Source: Zobellella endophytica (GTDB lineage Bacteria > Pseudomonadota > Gammaproteobacteria > Enterobacterales > Aeromonadaceae). Taken from it: 64,000 nt of DNA. Position 1 is the stretch's first letter. Every line of letters begins with the position of its first letter. The notes under the pieces are model-generated. The model ran no database searches. It saw nothing but the letters and a program-made list of their open reading frames with translations, and was not told the DNA's origin. Positions 1-7,849 of the stretch are shown here, piece by piece. The position numbers and the translations under genes were made by a program. The DNA lies in contig NZ_PXYG01000007.1 of NCBI RefSeq assembly GCF_003012775.1, positions 153,861 through 217,860 on the forward strand, written 5' to 3'.

Positions 1-1
1 C

Positions 2-53
2 GACAGCAGGCAAGCCTTGCCCGTCGGCTCCGACGGGCGGAACCCTTGCTGTC
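2..53. other. Hairpin structure at the left edge
   Basis: A 9-bp perfect stem (GCCCGTCGG at 19-27 with CCGACGGGC at 30-38) is enclosed by a second complementary pair (GACAGCA at 2-8 with TGCTGTC at 47-53). There is no T run, so it is not a clear intrinsic terminator. It may end a gene that lies left of the window or form part of an untranslated leader. No RNA family was recognised. Confidence 0.35.
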
Positions 54-254
54 AGGGTCTTGAATGGGTTGCTAAACTCGGGCGCTAAGCCCGGAGGTGG
101 TCATCATTGGGAGCCGGTCAGGGCCAGCCCTGGCGCGGGTTGTAACAATAGGCGGTGTAACCTTGCATAATTGTTTCCCCTTTGTTTCACTCCTTGACCA
201 ATGGACCGAGTATAAAAAGCCACCAGTAATGCGGCAATGAAAAACCGCCAGATC

Positions 255-269
255 GTGCACTAAGTGCAC
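255..269. promoter_or_regulatory. Candidate MhpR operator (GTGCAC-TAA-GTGCAC)
   Basis: A perfect 15-bp inverted repeat with two GTGCAC arms around TAA lies 28 bp before the mhpR start codon. As recalled, the E. coli MhpR operator has the same arms (GTGCAC-CTG-GTGCAC). Its position suggests autoregulation and/or control of a divergent catabolic operon beyond the left edge. Binding is inferred, not shown. Confidence 0.7.
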
Positions 270-296
270 GTAATTGTTTATTAAGGACTTTTATAG

Positions 297-1226
297 ATGA
301 GTGGCGATAACAAGAGCGACTACAAAGCGGTGCGTGGCTTGATCCGCGGCCTGGACCTGCTCAACAGCCTCAACCGCTTCGACGGCGGTGCCCGCATCGG
401 CCAGCTGGCCGAAGCCACCGGCCTGCACCGCACCACGGTGCGCCGCCTGCTCGAAACCCTGCAGAACGAAGGCTATGTGCGGCGCAGCGAGTCCGACGAC
501 GGCTACCGGCTGAACATCAAGGTGCGGGAGCTGAGCGAGGGCTTTCGCGACGAGCAGTGGATCTCCCAGCTGGCGGCCCCCCTGCTCGGCCAGTTGCTGC
601 AGGAGGTGGTCTGGCCCACCGATATCACCACCCTGGACGTGGACGCCATGGTGATCCGGGAAACCACCCACCGTTTCAGCCGGCTGTCGTTCCACCGCTC
701 CATGGTGGGCCGGCGGCTGCCGCTGCTGCAGACCGCCGCCGGCCGGGCCTATATCGCCCACTGCCCCGACGCCGAGCGGGAGGGCATACTGGCGCTACTG
801 GCCTCCCGTGACGATACCCAGGGCCGGCTGGCCCGCAACCGCATCTGGGTGGACAAGCTGATCCGTCAGACCCGGGCCAACGGCTACGGCGCCAACTACG
901 GGGAATGGGGGGAGGAGGAGAAAATCGGCGCCATCGCCGTGCCCATCCGCCACGGCGAGCAGGTGCTGGGCAGCCTCAACCTGATTTATATCGCCAAGGC
1001 CATGCCCATCGAAGAGGCCGCCCGGCGTTACCTGGGCAGCATGAGGGGCATGGTCGGCCAGATAGAGCAGCAGCTGGAGCAGCAGGACGCCGAACGGCGG
1101 CAAGCGTTGGAAGAAGCACGGCGGCAGGAAAACGGGGAGAGCCAGTTGGCCGGCGGCGAAGCGCAGACACCGGATACAACCCCGCCCGGTGCCGAGGATG
1201 GCGCCGGGCGGGAGCAAGGGTCATAG
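297..1226 (+). CDS. mhpR: IclR-family regulator, MhpR type
   Basis: 309-aa transcriptional regulator of the IclR family. The first 75 residues carry the winged helix (RIGQLAEATGLHRTTVRRLL), followed by the IclR effector domain (about 90-260). Many stretches match E. coli MhpR as I recall it, including VRGL-RGL-LLN, EGFRDEQWIS, EVVWPTD, TLDVDAM and RETTHRFSRLSFHR. MhpR activates 3-(3-hydroxyphenyl)propionate catabolism, so the target operon probably lies left of the window. The C-terminal 45 residues (Q/E-rich, then a low-complexity tail) extend beyond the E. coli protein. A GTGCAC palindrome just upstream supports the assignment. Confidence 0.85.
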   Translation: MSGDNKSDYKAVRGLIRGLDLLNSLNRFDGGARIGQLAEATGLHRTTVRRLLETLQNEGYVRRSESDDGYRLNIKVRELSEGFRDEQWISQLAAPLLGQLLQEVVWPTDITTLDVDAMVIRETTHRFSRLSFHRSMVGRRLPLLQTAAGRAYIAHCPDAEREGILALLASRDDTQGRLARNRIWVDKLIRQTRANGYGANYGEWGEEEKIGAIAVPIRHGEQVLGSLNLIYIAKAMPIEEAARRYLGSMRGMVGQIEQQLEQQDAERRQALEEARRQENGESQLAGGEAQTPDTTPPGAEDGAGREQGS

Positions 1227-1228
1227 GC

Positions 1229-1918
1229 TCAGGGCAGATCGAACACCAGGGCCCGCACCGGCTGGACGGCGCTGAAGCTCAAGTGCGGCTCGCCGCTTAA
1301 GGCGGCGCCGTCGCCGGCGGCCAGCCGTTCGCCGTTGACGACCAGCTCCCCCTCCACCAGCTGCACCCAGGCCTTGCGCCCCGGGGCCAGTTCGAGCCCG
1401 GCCTCTTCCCCCAGCCCCAGCCACAGCTGGTACAGGCGGGCGTCCTGCCTGATGACCAGCGACCCCTCGGCGCCGTCCGGGCTGACCACCAGGGTCAGGC
1501 CGGGAGCGCGGCCGAAGTCCTTCTGCTGGTAGCCGGGCTTGCCGCCGGTGGCGTTGGGCTCGATCCAGATCTGCAGGAACTTCAGCGGCCTGCCGTTGGA
1601 CGGGTTGAACTCGCTGTGGAAGATGCCGGTGCCGGCGGACATCAGCTGGAATTCCCCCGCGCTCAGCAACTCCTCGTTACCGGAGCTGTCCTTATGGGCG
1701 ATGCAGCCCTCCAGCACATAGCTGATGATCTCCATGTCCCGGTGGCCGTGGGTGTCGAAACCCGCCCCCGGCGCCACCGCGTCGTCGTTGATCACCCGCA
1801 GCCGGGAAAAGCCCATCTGCGCCGGATCGTAGTAGCTGCCGAAGGAAAAAGTGTGTTGGCTGTGAAGCCAACCGAAGTTGGCCCTGCCCCGTTCATCCGC
1901 CTTTCTGATGCTGATCAT
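1229..1918 (-). CDS. Pirin family protein (copy 1)
   Basis: 229-aa bicupin of the pirin/YhhW family, some members of which are quercetin 2,3-dioxygenases or redox-sensing cofactors. The N-terminal signature HTFSFGSYYDP and the metal ligands are visible: two His in FDTHGHRDME (about 57 and 59), then His and Glu in GTGIFHSEFN (about 101 and 103). It lies 9 bp downstream of doxX on the same strand, so the two are probably cotranscribed. Differs from the second copy by F/L in the GTG(I)HSE loop, R/K, L/Q and P/S. The physiological substrate is unknown. Confidence 0.9.
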   Translation of the reverse strand: MISIRKADERGRANFGWLHSQHTFSFGSYYDPAQMGFSRLRVINDDAVAPGAGFDTHGHRDMEIISYVLEGCIAHKDSSGNEELLSAGEFQLMSAGTGIFHSEFNPSNGRPLKFLQIWIEPNATGGKPGYQQKDFGRAPGLTLVVSPDGAEGSLVIRQDARLYQLWLGLGEEAGLELAPGRKAWVQLVEGELVVNGERLAAGDGAALSGEPHLSFSAVQPVRALVFDLP

Positions 1919-1927
1919 GGAACCCCC

Positions 1928-2374
1928 TCACTTCAGACGTTGTGCCAGGGCCTGGTCCAGGCCCAGCTTGCCGGCGCCGGAGAACAGCAGGGAGACCGAG
2001 GCCGCCAGCAGCGCCAGGCCGAACTCGTAGCCGCCGTTGCTCATGAACAGACCGTTCTCGACGTGCACCGCCAGGATGGCCACCAGCATGGTCGCCGCCA
2101 GGCTCAGCGCCGCCGGCCGGGTCAGCAACCCGAGCAGGATAAAGAGCCCGCCGAAGAACTCGCCCGCCCCGGCCAGGAAAGCCATCAGCACGCCCGGCTC
2201 CAGTCCGATGGACGCCATCCACTGGCCGGTGCCTTCCAGCCCGTAGCCGCCGAACCAGCCGAACAGCTTCTGGGCGCCGTGGGCCATGAAGATGATGCCC
2301 ACCGGCAGCCGCAGCGCCAGGGGCGCCCAACCGGACTTGGACTGGAGTACGGAGATCAGGGTCGCCTTGTTCAT
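1928..2374 (-). CDS. DoxX family membrane protein (copy 1)
   Basis: 148-aa integral membrane protein of the DoxX/YphA family with four predicted hydrophobic helices and the conserved run FMAHGAQKLFGWFGGYG near residues 30-47. Members often sit beside pirins and redox enzymes and are proposed to help in thiol or oxidative stress responses; the chemistry is not settled. An AGAGGTGATTT ribosome-binding region precedes the ATG. It is divergent from yghU, with a 232-bp AT-rich region between that should hold both promoters. Confidence 0.88.
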   Translation of the reverse strand: MNKATLISVLQSKSGWAPLALRLPVGIIFMAHGAQKLFGWFGGYGLEGTGQWMASIGLEPGVLMAFLAGAGEFFGGLFILLGLLTRPAALSLAATMLVAILAVHVENGLFMSNGGYEFGLALLAASVSLLFSGAGKLGLDQALAQRLK

Positions 2375-2606
2375 AAATCACCTCTTCATAAAATTTGAAA
2401 TAAATGTGTGGGTTTTAACGCCCGCCATCAGGGCGCTCGTTGAACTTGGAGCCAGTGTAGTGAAGCCGATGAAGGGATAAAATCGGAATGATTTGGCAGG
2501 TTAGTTTAAATTTTTTGAACTAAATAAAATAACATACGTCCGGGACGGCCGCGACCGCCGGCAAAGCCTGATACACTGACTAATCCAACCATCAGATGAG
2601 GACTTT
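2375..2606. promoter_or_regulatory. Divergent promoter region doxX/yghU (copy 1)
   Basis: An AT-rich 232-bp gap between divergent genes, much richer in A/T than its surroundings, especially 2455-2535. Nearly all of it is repeated at 11288-11519, so both promoters were duplicated with the genes. No operator palindrome is obvious by eye. Confidence 0.4.
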
Positions 2607-3485
2607 ATGATGAGCGATACCCCCTACGTTCCCCCCGAGATCTGGAAATGGGAAGCCCCCAGCGGCGGCGCCTTCGCCCATATCAACAGGCCCGTGGCCG
2701 GCGCCACCCACGATAAGATCCTGCCGATGGGCAAACACCCGCTGCAGCTCTACTCCCTGGCCACCCCCAACGGGGTCAAGGTCACCATCATGCTGGAAGA
2801 GCTGCTGGCGCTGGGGTTCGAGGCCGCCGAGTACGACGCCCACCTGATCCGCATCGGCGAGGGCGACCAGTTCGGCAGCGGCTTCGTGGCGATCAACCCC
2901 AATTCCAAGATACCGGCCCTGGTCGATCACGGTGTGCAGCCGCCGCAACGGGTGTTCGAGTCCGGCGCTATCCTGCTGTACCTGGCGGAAAAGTTCGGCG
3001 CCTTCATCCCCCAAGATCCCGCCGGGCGCACCGAGTGCCTGTCCTGGCTGTTCTGGCAGATGGGCAGCTCCCCCATCCTGGGCGGCGGTTTCGGCCACTT
3101 CTACGCCTATGCCCCGGAGAAGTACGAATACCCCATCAACCGCTACGCCATGGAGGTGAAGCGCCAGCTGGACGTGCTGGACCGGCGGCTGGCCGAACGC
3201 CCCTACATCGCCGGCGAGGAATACAGCATCGCCGACATCGCCATCTGGCCCTGGTACGGCGCCCTGGTGCGCAATCAGGTCTACGAGGCGGCGCAGTTCC
3301 TCTCGGCCCACGAGTATCCCCATGTGCAGCGCTGGGCCGAGGCCATCGCCCGACGTCCGGCCGTGCGGCGCGGCCGCATGGTCAACCGGACCTCGGGCCC
3401 GCTCGAGGAGCAGTTGCACGAGCGCCATGACGCCAGCGATTTCGAGCTGAGAACCCAGGACAAGCTGGCACCCCCTGGCTTATAG
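2607..3485 (+). CDS. yghU: YghU-type glutathione transferase (copy 1, altered C-terminus)
   Basis: 292-aa GSH-dependent disulfide-bond oxidoreductase of the Nu-class GST family, close to E. coli YghU along its length (GGAFAHINRPV, GKHPLQLYSLATPNGVKVTIMLEELLALG, NPNSKIPALVDH, GGGFGHFYAYAPEKYEYPINRY, GRMVNRTSGPL, EQLHERHDASDFE). Thioredoxin fold about 45-135, helical domain about 140-275. The last residues read KLAPPGL, whereas copy 2 ends KLEQG, like the E. coli ending. The duplication junction therefore falls inside the final codons and this copy has an acquired tail. Two adjacent ATGs follow GAGGA; either may be used. Confidence 0.93.
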   Translation: MMSDTPYVPPEIWKWEAPSGGAFAHINRPVAGATHDKILPMGKHPLQLYSLATPNGVKVTIMLEELLALGFEAAEYDAHLIRIGEGDQFGSGFVAINPNSKIPALVDHGVQPPQRVFESGAILLYLAEKFGAFIPQDPAGRTECLSWLFWQMGSSPILGGGFGHFYAYAPEKYEYPINRYAMEVKRQLDVLDRRLAERPYIAGEEYSIADIAIWPWYGALVRNQVYEAAQFLSAHEYPHVQRWAEAIARRPAVRRGRMVNRTSGPLEEQLHERHDASDFELRTQDKLAPPGL

Positions 3486-3649
3486 TACCGGCAGGCGTCA
3501 CCGTTCCCGGCGCTGCCTGCTCTCAAACACGCGATGAAGAAACCTCATCACCTATACGCTCCACCGCGATATCATGGCTACTCCCTGGCAGAGAGTACTG
3601 CTCCGCTGTTCGATACCCTCGGTCATTGGAAATAAGCCTTTCGATCTGG

Positions 3650-5266
3650 TCACGCAGTGCCTTTTCCCATCGACAGCAAGTGGCGCACGACCGGGGGGTG
3701 TTCCCCCCGGTGAAAACGCCGCACTTCTTCCTGAATGTCGGCTCCGGCCCTGGAAACCCGGCGATGCTGGCGTAAATGCTCGGCCCAGGACTCGACTTCG
3801 AACCATTCGAGCACCAGGCCCGGCTCGGCGGTATCCTCGCTGATACCCCAGGCATAAGCACCGTCGCGCCGCCGCTCGGCCGACAGCCGCCTGGCCGCAG
3901 CCGCAAAGGCGGCACGATCAGCGGGATCGATGCGATATTCGATGGTGATCAGCACCGGGCCTCGGTCGTGTTCGACCGGCTCTGCCGTCAGCGGCTCCGG
4001 CCAGTGGTTGGAAGGCACCAGATCGGCCTCTCCCCTGGGGAGCTTGAGCCGATGGGCGATAAACCCGACCAGCATGAGCCCGGCGGCGCCCATCAACAAG
4101 GTCGGGGGCACGCCAAGCAGCTGGGCAACGCCTCCCCAGCACAGACTGCCGGCAGTCATGGCGCCATTAAACACGGTCAGATACACCGCCAGAGAGCGGC
4201 CGCGCACCCAGTTGGGCAAGATGGATTGCGCCACGCCATTGAGGGTGGTCAGGGCGGTGATCCAGGCCGCCCCCAGTGCCAGCAGCGCCACTATGGCTGC
4301 CCACTGGGGCGGCGCCAGCGAGAGGAATGCCATCACCGCCGCTGTCACCACGGCGGCCAGCAGCAACAGGCCATCGGCGCTCAGGCGCTCACGTAATCGG
4401 GGCATTATGACAGCCCCGCCTATCGCGCCCAGACCGACAGCGCCGAGCAGAATACCGTAGAAACTGGCTCCCCCGCCCAGCAGTTGGCGTGCAATCAGCG
4501 GCAACAGCGCCCATACCGAACTTGCCAGGGCAAAGAACAGGAAAGTGCGTGCCAGAACCACATGCAATTCGCGGCTGGCGCGGGCGTAGCGCAAGCCCGC
4601 CCGGAAAGCGCCGGCAAAACGCTCGGACAACACATCCGGGGCCACCACCGGCCGTCGCCACCACAGCAGGGCCGTGATGACGAACACGTAGCTGATGACG
4701 TCCACGCCATAAGTGACTGCAGCCCCCAGGCCGGCAAGGAGAACACCGCCCAGAGCGGGACCGATGGCTCGTGCGATATTGATCCCCAGAGAATTGAGCG
4801 CCACCGCACTCTTGAGGTCCTTCCTTTCCACCAGCTCGGGCACGATGGACTGCCAGACCGGCCCCATCAATGCGGCCCCGACGCCGCCCAGAAAAGTCAG
4901 GGCGACCAGGGAAGTAATGGATTGCAAACCGGCGGCCGACAACAGCATCAGGGTGATGCTGGTACAGGCCAGCAGCACCTGGATACCTATCAATAACTTC
5001 CGTCGATCGAGGATATCGGCCAGTACGCCGGCCGGAATCGCCAGCAGGAAAACCGGCAACGAAGCTGCGGCCTGCACCAGGGCCACCGCCGCCGGCGACG
5101 GTGACAAGTCGGTCATCAGCCAGGCGCTGGCCACATCCCGGATGAAGCTGCCCGTATTGCCAATGATGGTGGCGATCCAGAGCACGGCAAACAGCTTCTG
5201 TCGCAGGGGGGCGAAGCCACTCGGTGAAGCATCGCCCGAAGGAAGGCTCTTCTGAGTCATGTTCAT
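3650..5266 (-). CDS. MFS exporter of the enterobactin-exporter-like (MFS_3) type with C-terminal monooxygenase-like domain
   Basis: 538-aa permease. Residues about 20-420 hold roughly 12 hydrophobic segments with MFS loops (GVLADILDRRKLL, MPRLRERL). Residues about 440-530 form a soluble tail (GPVLITIEYRIDPADRAAFAAAARRL...WGISEDTAEPGLVLEWFEVESWAEHLRQH...) resembling a dimeric alpha-beta barrel domain. That architecture is common in the transmembrane secretion effector family. The start at 5266 is chosen because its ATG overlaps the TGA of the small upstream gene (ATGA) and a GAGGGAG lies just before it. The exported compound is unknown; neighbours suggest a small metabolite linked to the amidohydrolase cluster. 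Confidence 0.82.
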   Translation of the reverse strand: MNMTQKSLPSGDASPSGFAPLRQKLFAVLWIATIIGNTGSFIRDVASAWLMTDLSPSPAAVALVQAAASLPVFLLAIPAGVLADILDRRKLLIGIQVLLACTSITLMLLSAAGLQSITSLVALTFLGGVGAALMGPVWQSIVPELVERKDLKSAVALNSLGINIARAIGPALGGVLLAGLGAAVTYGVDVISYVFVITALLWWRRPVVAPDVLSERFAGAFRAGLRYARASRELHVVLARTFLFFALASSVWALLPLIARQLLGGGASFYGILLGAVGLGAIGGAVIMPRLRERLSADGLLLLAAVVTAAVMAFLSLAPPQWAAIVALLALGAAWITALTTLNGVAQSILPNWVRGRSLAVYLTVFNGAMTAGSLCWGGVAQLLGVPPTLLMGAAGLMLVGFIAHRLKLPRGEADLVPSNHWPEPLTAEPVEHDRGPVLITIEYRIDPADRAAFAAAARRLSAERRRDGAYAWGISEDTAEPGLVLEWFEVESWAEHLRQHRRVSRAGADIQEEVRRFHRGEHPPVVRHLLSMGKGTA

Positions 5267-5472
5267 GACTCCCTCAGGCTGGTCACCCGCAGAAAACCGC
5301 CCACCGGTTCCAGCGCCCCCGGCCACGCCGGGAGGCGTATCGTGGAAACGCCTGATCCAGACACCATCGACATGACCGCGCCCAGGTGGGCGGCAAGGCG
5401 CACGAGATGACCCTCATGCGCTGGCCGCAGGGTTGCGGCCAGCGCCTGGCCAAGCGAATCGCTCGTAGGCAT
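5263..5472 (-). CDS. Small coupled gene, 69 aa, unknown function
   Basis: Short reading frame MPTSDSLGQALAATLRP... ending GGFLRVTSLRES. It is likely real: a strong GGAGG lies 7 nt before its ATG, it begins 11 bp after the amidohydrolase stop, and its TGA overlaps the ATG of the exporter in an ATGA coupling. No signal peptide or membrane segment is obvious; the middle (HLVRLAAHLGAVMSMV) could be an amphipathic helix. I recognise no family. It may be a partner of the exporter or the amidohydrolase. Confidence 0.65.
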   Translation of the reverse strand: MPTSDSLGQALAATLRPAHEGHLVRLAAHLGAVMSMVSGSGVSTIRLPAWPGALEPVGGFLRVTSLRES

Positions 5473-5482
5473 GAGCACCTCC

Positions 5483-7381
5483 TTACACCATCCAGCAGGA
5501 ACACCCCAGGGCGCCAAAGAAGCCCTTGAAATCCGAAACCGGCACATTGGACGCCCAGGCGCGCGCGTGGTCGTGCCCGTGCAGACCGCAGGCACGGGCA
5601 CAGCCACAGGAGCCGATGGCCTGGGCACGCATGGGTGCGAGCGAGTGTTTTCCTGCCCCATCAGGCTCGCCCCAGGCACCATAGCCCTTGAAGGTGCGCG
5701 TGGGCGACCAGTCGGGCATGGCGGGAGGCAACGGATTGTCATCCAGTGCCGCGAAGTCACCCGCACCGTAGACCACCCGGCCACCCACCATGGTCAAATC
5801 CGAGGTAAGAAAGGAAATTTCGTCCTCGGGCACGCTGAAATAGTCCTTGCTCGGCACGAGCAGATCGGCGAACTGACCCACTTCGATACGCCCGCGCCGG
5901 CCTTCCTCGTTGGAGAACCAGGCCACATTTTCGGTCCACATCCGCAGTGCCGTCTCCCGATCAAGCAGGTTATGCTGCGGATAGAGATTCAGGCCACCCA
6001 CCGTCTTGCCGGTCACCATCCACGACAATGAGACCCAGGGGTTATAGGATGCCACTCGGGTGGCATCCGTGCCGGCCGAGACCTTGACCCCTTTCTCCAG
6101 CATGCGGGCCACGGGGGGCGTGGCCTCGGCGGCAACGGCACCGTAGCGCTCGACGAAATATTCGCCCTGATACGCCATGCGATGCTGCACGGCGATACCG
6201 CCGCCCAGGGCGGCAATGCGGTCGATGGACTGGTCGGAGATGGTCTCGGCATGATCGAAAAACCAGTTGATGCCGGTGAGCGGGATGTCCTGGTTGACCT
6301 TCTCGAACACATCCAGCGCGCGTGAAATGGTCTCGTCGTAAGTGGCATGCAGTCGCCATGGCCAATGGTTCTGTGCCAGGATGCGCACCACTTCCTCCAG
6401 TTCCCCTTCCATCTCCGGCGGCATGTCGGGGCGTGGCTGGCGGAAATCCTCGAAGTCGGCGGCAGAAAACACCAGCATCTCACCGGCACCGTTGTGGCGG
6501 AAATAATCATCGCCCTGCTTGTAGGTGACGCTCGAGGTCCACTTGAGGAAATCTTCTTTCTCCTGCTTGGGTTTCTGGGTAAAGAGGTTGTAGGCCAGGC
6601 GCACCGTCATCTGTCCCTCATCGGCGAGTTGCTGAATGACGGCATAATCATCGGGATAATTCTGGAAGCCGCCACCGGCATCTATCACGCCGGTCACCCC
6701 GAGACGATTCAGCTCCCGCATAAAATGCCGGGTAGAGTTGACCTGGTAGTCGAAGGGCAGCGCCGGCCCCTTGGCCAGGGTCGCGTACAGGATGGCCGCA
6801 TTAGGCTTGGCCAGCAGCAGGCCGTTAGGATTGCCCCTGGCGTCACGGGTGATCTCGCCGCCCGGAGGTTCGGGGGTATCCTTGGTATAGCCCACCGCCC
6901 GCAACGCTGCGGCGTTAAGCAGGGCTCTATCGTACAAATGCAGCAGGAAGACCGGCGTGTCCGGCGCTATGGCATTGATCTCGGCGATGGTGGGCAGGCG
7001 CTTCTCCACAAACTGGTGCTCGGTAAAACCACCCACCACACGTACCCACTGAGGCGCCGGGGTGATGGCCACCTGCCGCTTGAGCATCTCCATGGCGTCG
7101 GCCAGGGAACGTACTCCGTCCCAGCGCAGTTCCATGTTGTAGTTGAGGCCACCACGCACCACATGGGTATGGTTGTCGAACAACCCAGGCAACACGGCTC
7201 GGCCTCTGAGATCGATCACCCTGGTCCCGGCTCCGGCCAGCGCCATGATGTCGGCTTCCTCCCCCACGGCCAGGAATTTTCCGTCCTTGATGGCGACGGC
7301 GCTGGCTACCGGCTTGCCGCGATCCAGGGTGGTGATACGTCCCCGGTGCAGGACCACATCGGCGGTGACTGAGGTACTCAT
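5483..7381 (-). CDS. YtcJ-type amidohydrolase with Cys/His-rich tail
   Basis: 632-aa amidohydrolase superfamily 3 protein. The metal site starts at LPGLFDNHTHVV near residue 70; further conserved blocks are WFFDHAETI (about 385) and VSAGTDATRVASYNPW (about 455). These enzymes hydrolyse C-N bonds in amides or cyclic compounds; the substrate cannot be read here. The C-terminus is unusual: after residue 590 come CGCARACGLHGHDHA and a final GALGCSCWMV, giving six Cys and four His that could bind metal. Its ATG overlaps the stop of the XapX gene (ATGA), so the two are translationally coupled. Confidence 0.83.
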   Translation of the reverse strand: MSTSVTADVVLHRGRITTLDRGKPVASAVAIKDGKFLAVGEEADIMALAGAGTRVIDLRGRAVLPGLFDNHTHVVRGGLNYNMELRWDGVRSLADAMEMLKRQVAITPAPQWVRVVGGFTEHQFVEKRLPTIAEINAIAPDTPVFLLHLYDRALLNAAALRAVGYTKDTPEPPGGEITRDARGNPNGLLLAKPNAAILYATLAKGPALPFDYQVNSTRHFMRELNRLGVTGVIDAGGGFQNYPDDYAVIQQLADEGQMTVRLAYNLFTQKPKQEKEDFLKWTSSVTYKQGDDYFRHNGAGEMLVFSAADFEDFRQPRPDMPPEMEGELEEVVRILAQNHWPWRLHATYDETISRALDVFEKVNQDIPLTGINWFFDHAETISDQSIDRIAALGGGIAVQHRMAYQGEYFVERYGAVAAEATPPVARMLEKGVKVSAGTDATRVASYNPWVSLSWMVTGKTVGGLNLYPQHNLLDRETALRMWTENVAWFSNEEGRRGRIEVGQFADLLVPSKDYFSVPEDEISFLTSDLTMVGGRVVYGAGDFAALDDNPLPPAMPDWSPTRTFKGYGAWGEPDGAGKHSLAPMRAQAIGSCGCARACGLHGHDHARAWASNVPVSDFKGFFGALGCSCWMV

Positions 7382-7665
7382 GATGATTTCTCCTCCGTGG
7401 ATTTGTCCTTAGGCGCCATTTCTTGCTCCTGGCGCCCGGGCAACTGGCCCAGCACATGCTTGCCAGCCTGCGCCTTGTCGCAGGCCGTGCTGAACGCCGT
7501 GCCGCCGAGCAATTGCTTGCCGACCGGGATGATTTGCTCCCCGACCAGAATGCCGAGCAGCCCCAGCAGGGCGACCAGCGGCGGAGCCGGTGAGCGTACG
7601 TTAAGCAGGCTGTAGATGACGCCAACCAGCAGGCCGGCCCCCAGAGACAGGATGTAAAGCTTCAT
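7378..7665 (-). CDS. XapX domain-containing small membrane protein
   Basis: 95-aa protein with two hydrophobic segments (YILSLGAGLLVGVIYSLL and PPLVALLGLLGILVGEQIIP) and a hydrophilic, charged C-terminus. The GVIY..L.V.SPAPP..AL.GL.GIL.GEQ pattern is that of XapX domain proteins, whose function is unknown. The start at MKLYILSLG is preferred over an upstream in-frame start because GAGGA precedes it and the extra N-terminus is not hydrophobic. It leads a coupled chain XapX - amidohydrolase - small gene - exporter. Confidence 0.8.
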   Translation of the reverse strand: MKLYILSLGAGLLVGVIYSLLNVRSPAPPLVALLGLLGILVGEQIIPVGKQLLGGTAFSTACDKAQAGKHVLGQLPGRQEQEMAPKDKSTEEKSS

Positions 7666-7849
7666 GCGATCCTCTTCAACATAACTGATGCCGAGAACAT
7701 TGCCGGCGATTAAGCAGCCTCTTGAAGAGTTCCTCACTTTTCGTCGCCACAGCCGGTACCGCTCGAGAACAGGAATTTAAAAGCAGCGAACTGCGGCGCA
7801 ACGACGTTGACTGTCACAACAGCACCGCACTCCGAATACCCCGGGCCGA

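Larger units (their letters stand above)
1229..3468. repeat. Direct repeat copy 1 (pirin-doxX-yghU block)
   Basis: This 2240-bp block matches 10142-12381 at a constant offset of 8913 bp with no insertions or deletions. Encoded proteins differ at only 4 residues (pirin), 2 (DoxX) and about 8 (YghU before the tails diverge). Similarity starts at the pirin stop codon and stops abruptly inside the last codons of yghU, after CAAGCTGG. The two copies point the same way and flank 6.7 kb of other genes. Confidence 0.95.

Noticed and set aside
1..296. Leader region interpreted as a riboswitch or tmRNA fragment
   Set aside because: Only simple hairpins are visible; no conserved core of a known riboswitch, 6S RNA, RNase P RNA or tmRNA could be matched.
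3523..3915. Minus-strand frame ending in LRDQIERLISNDRGYRTAEQ as a gene or gene remnant after the exporter
   Set aside because: Most of it overlaps the exporter in another frame; the tail is only about 45 codons, with no start or family match.
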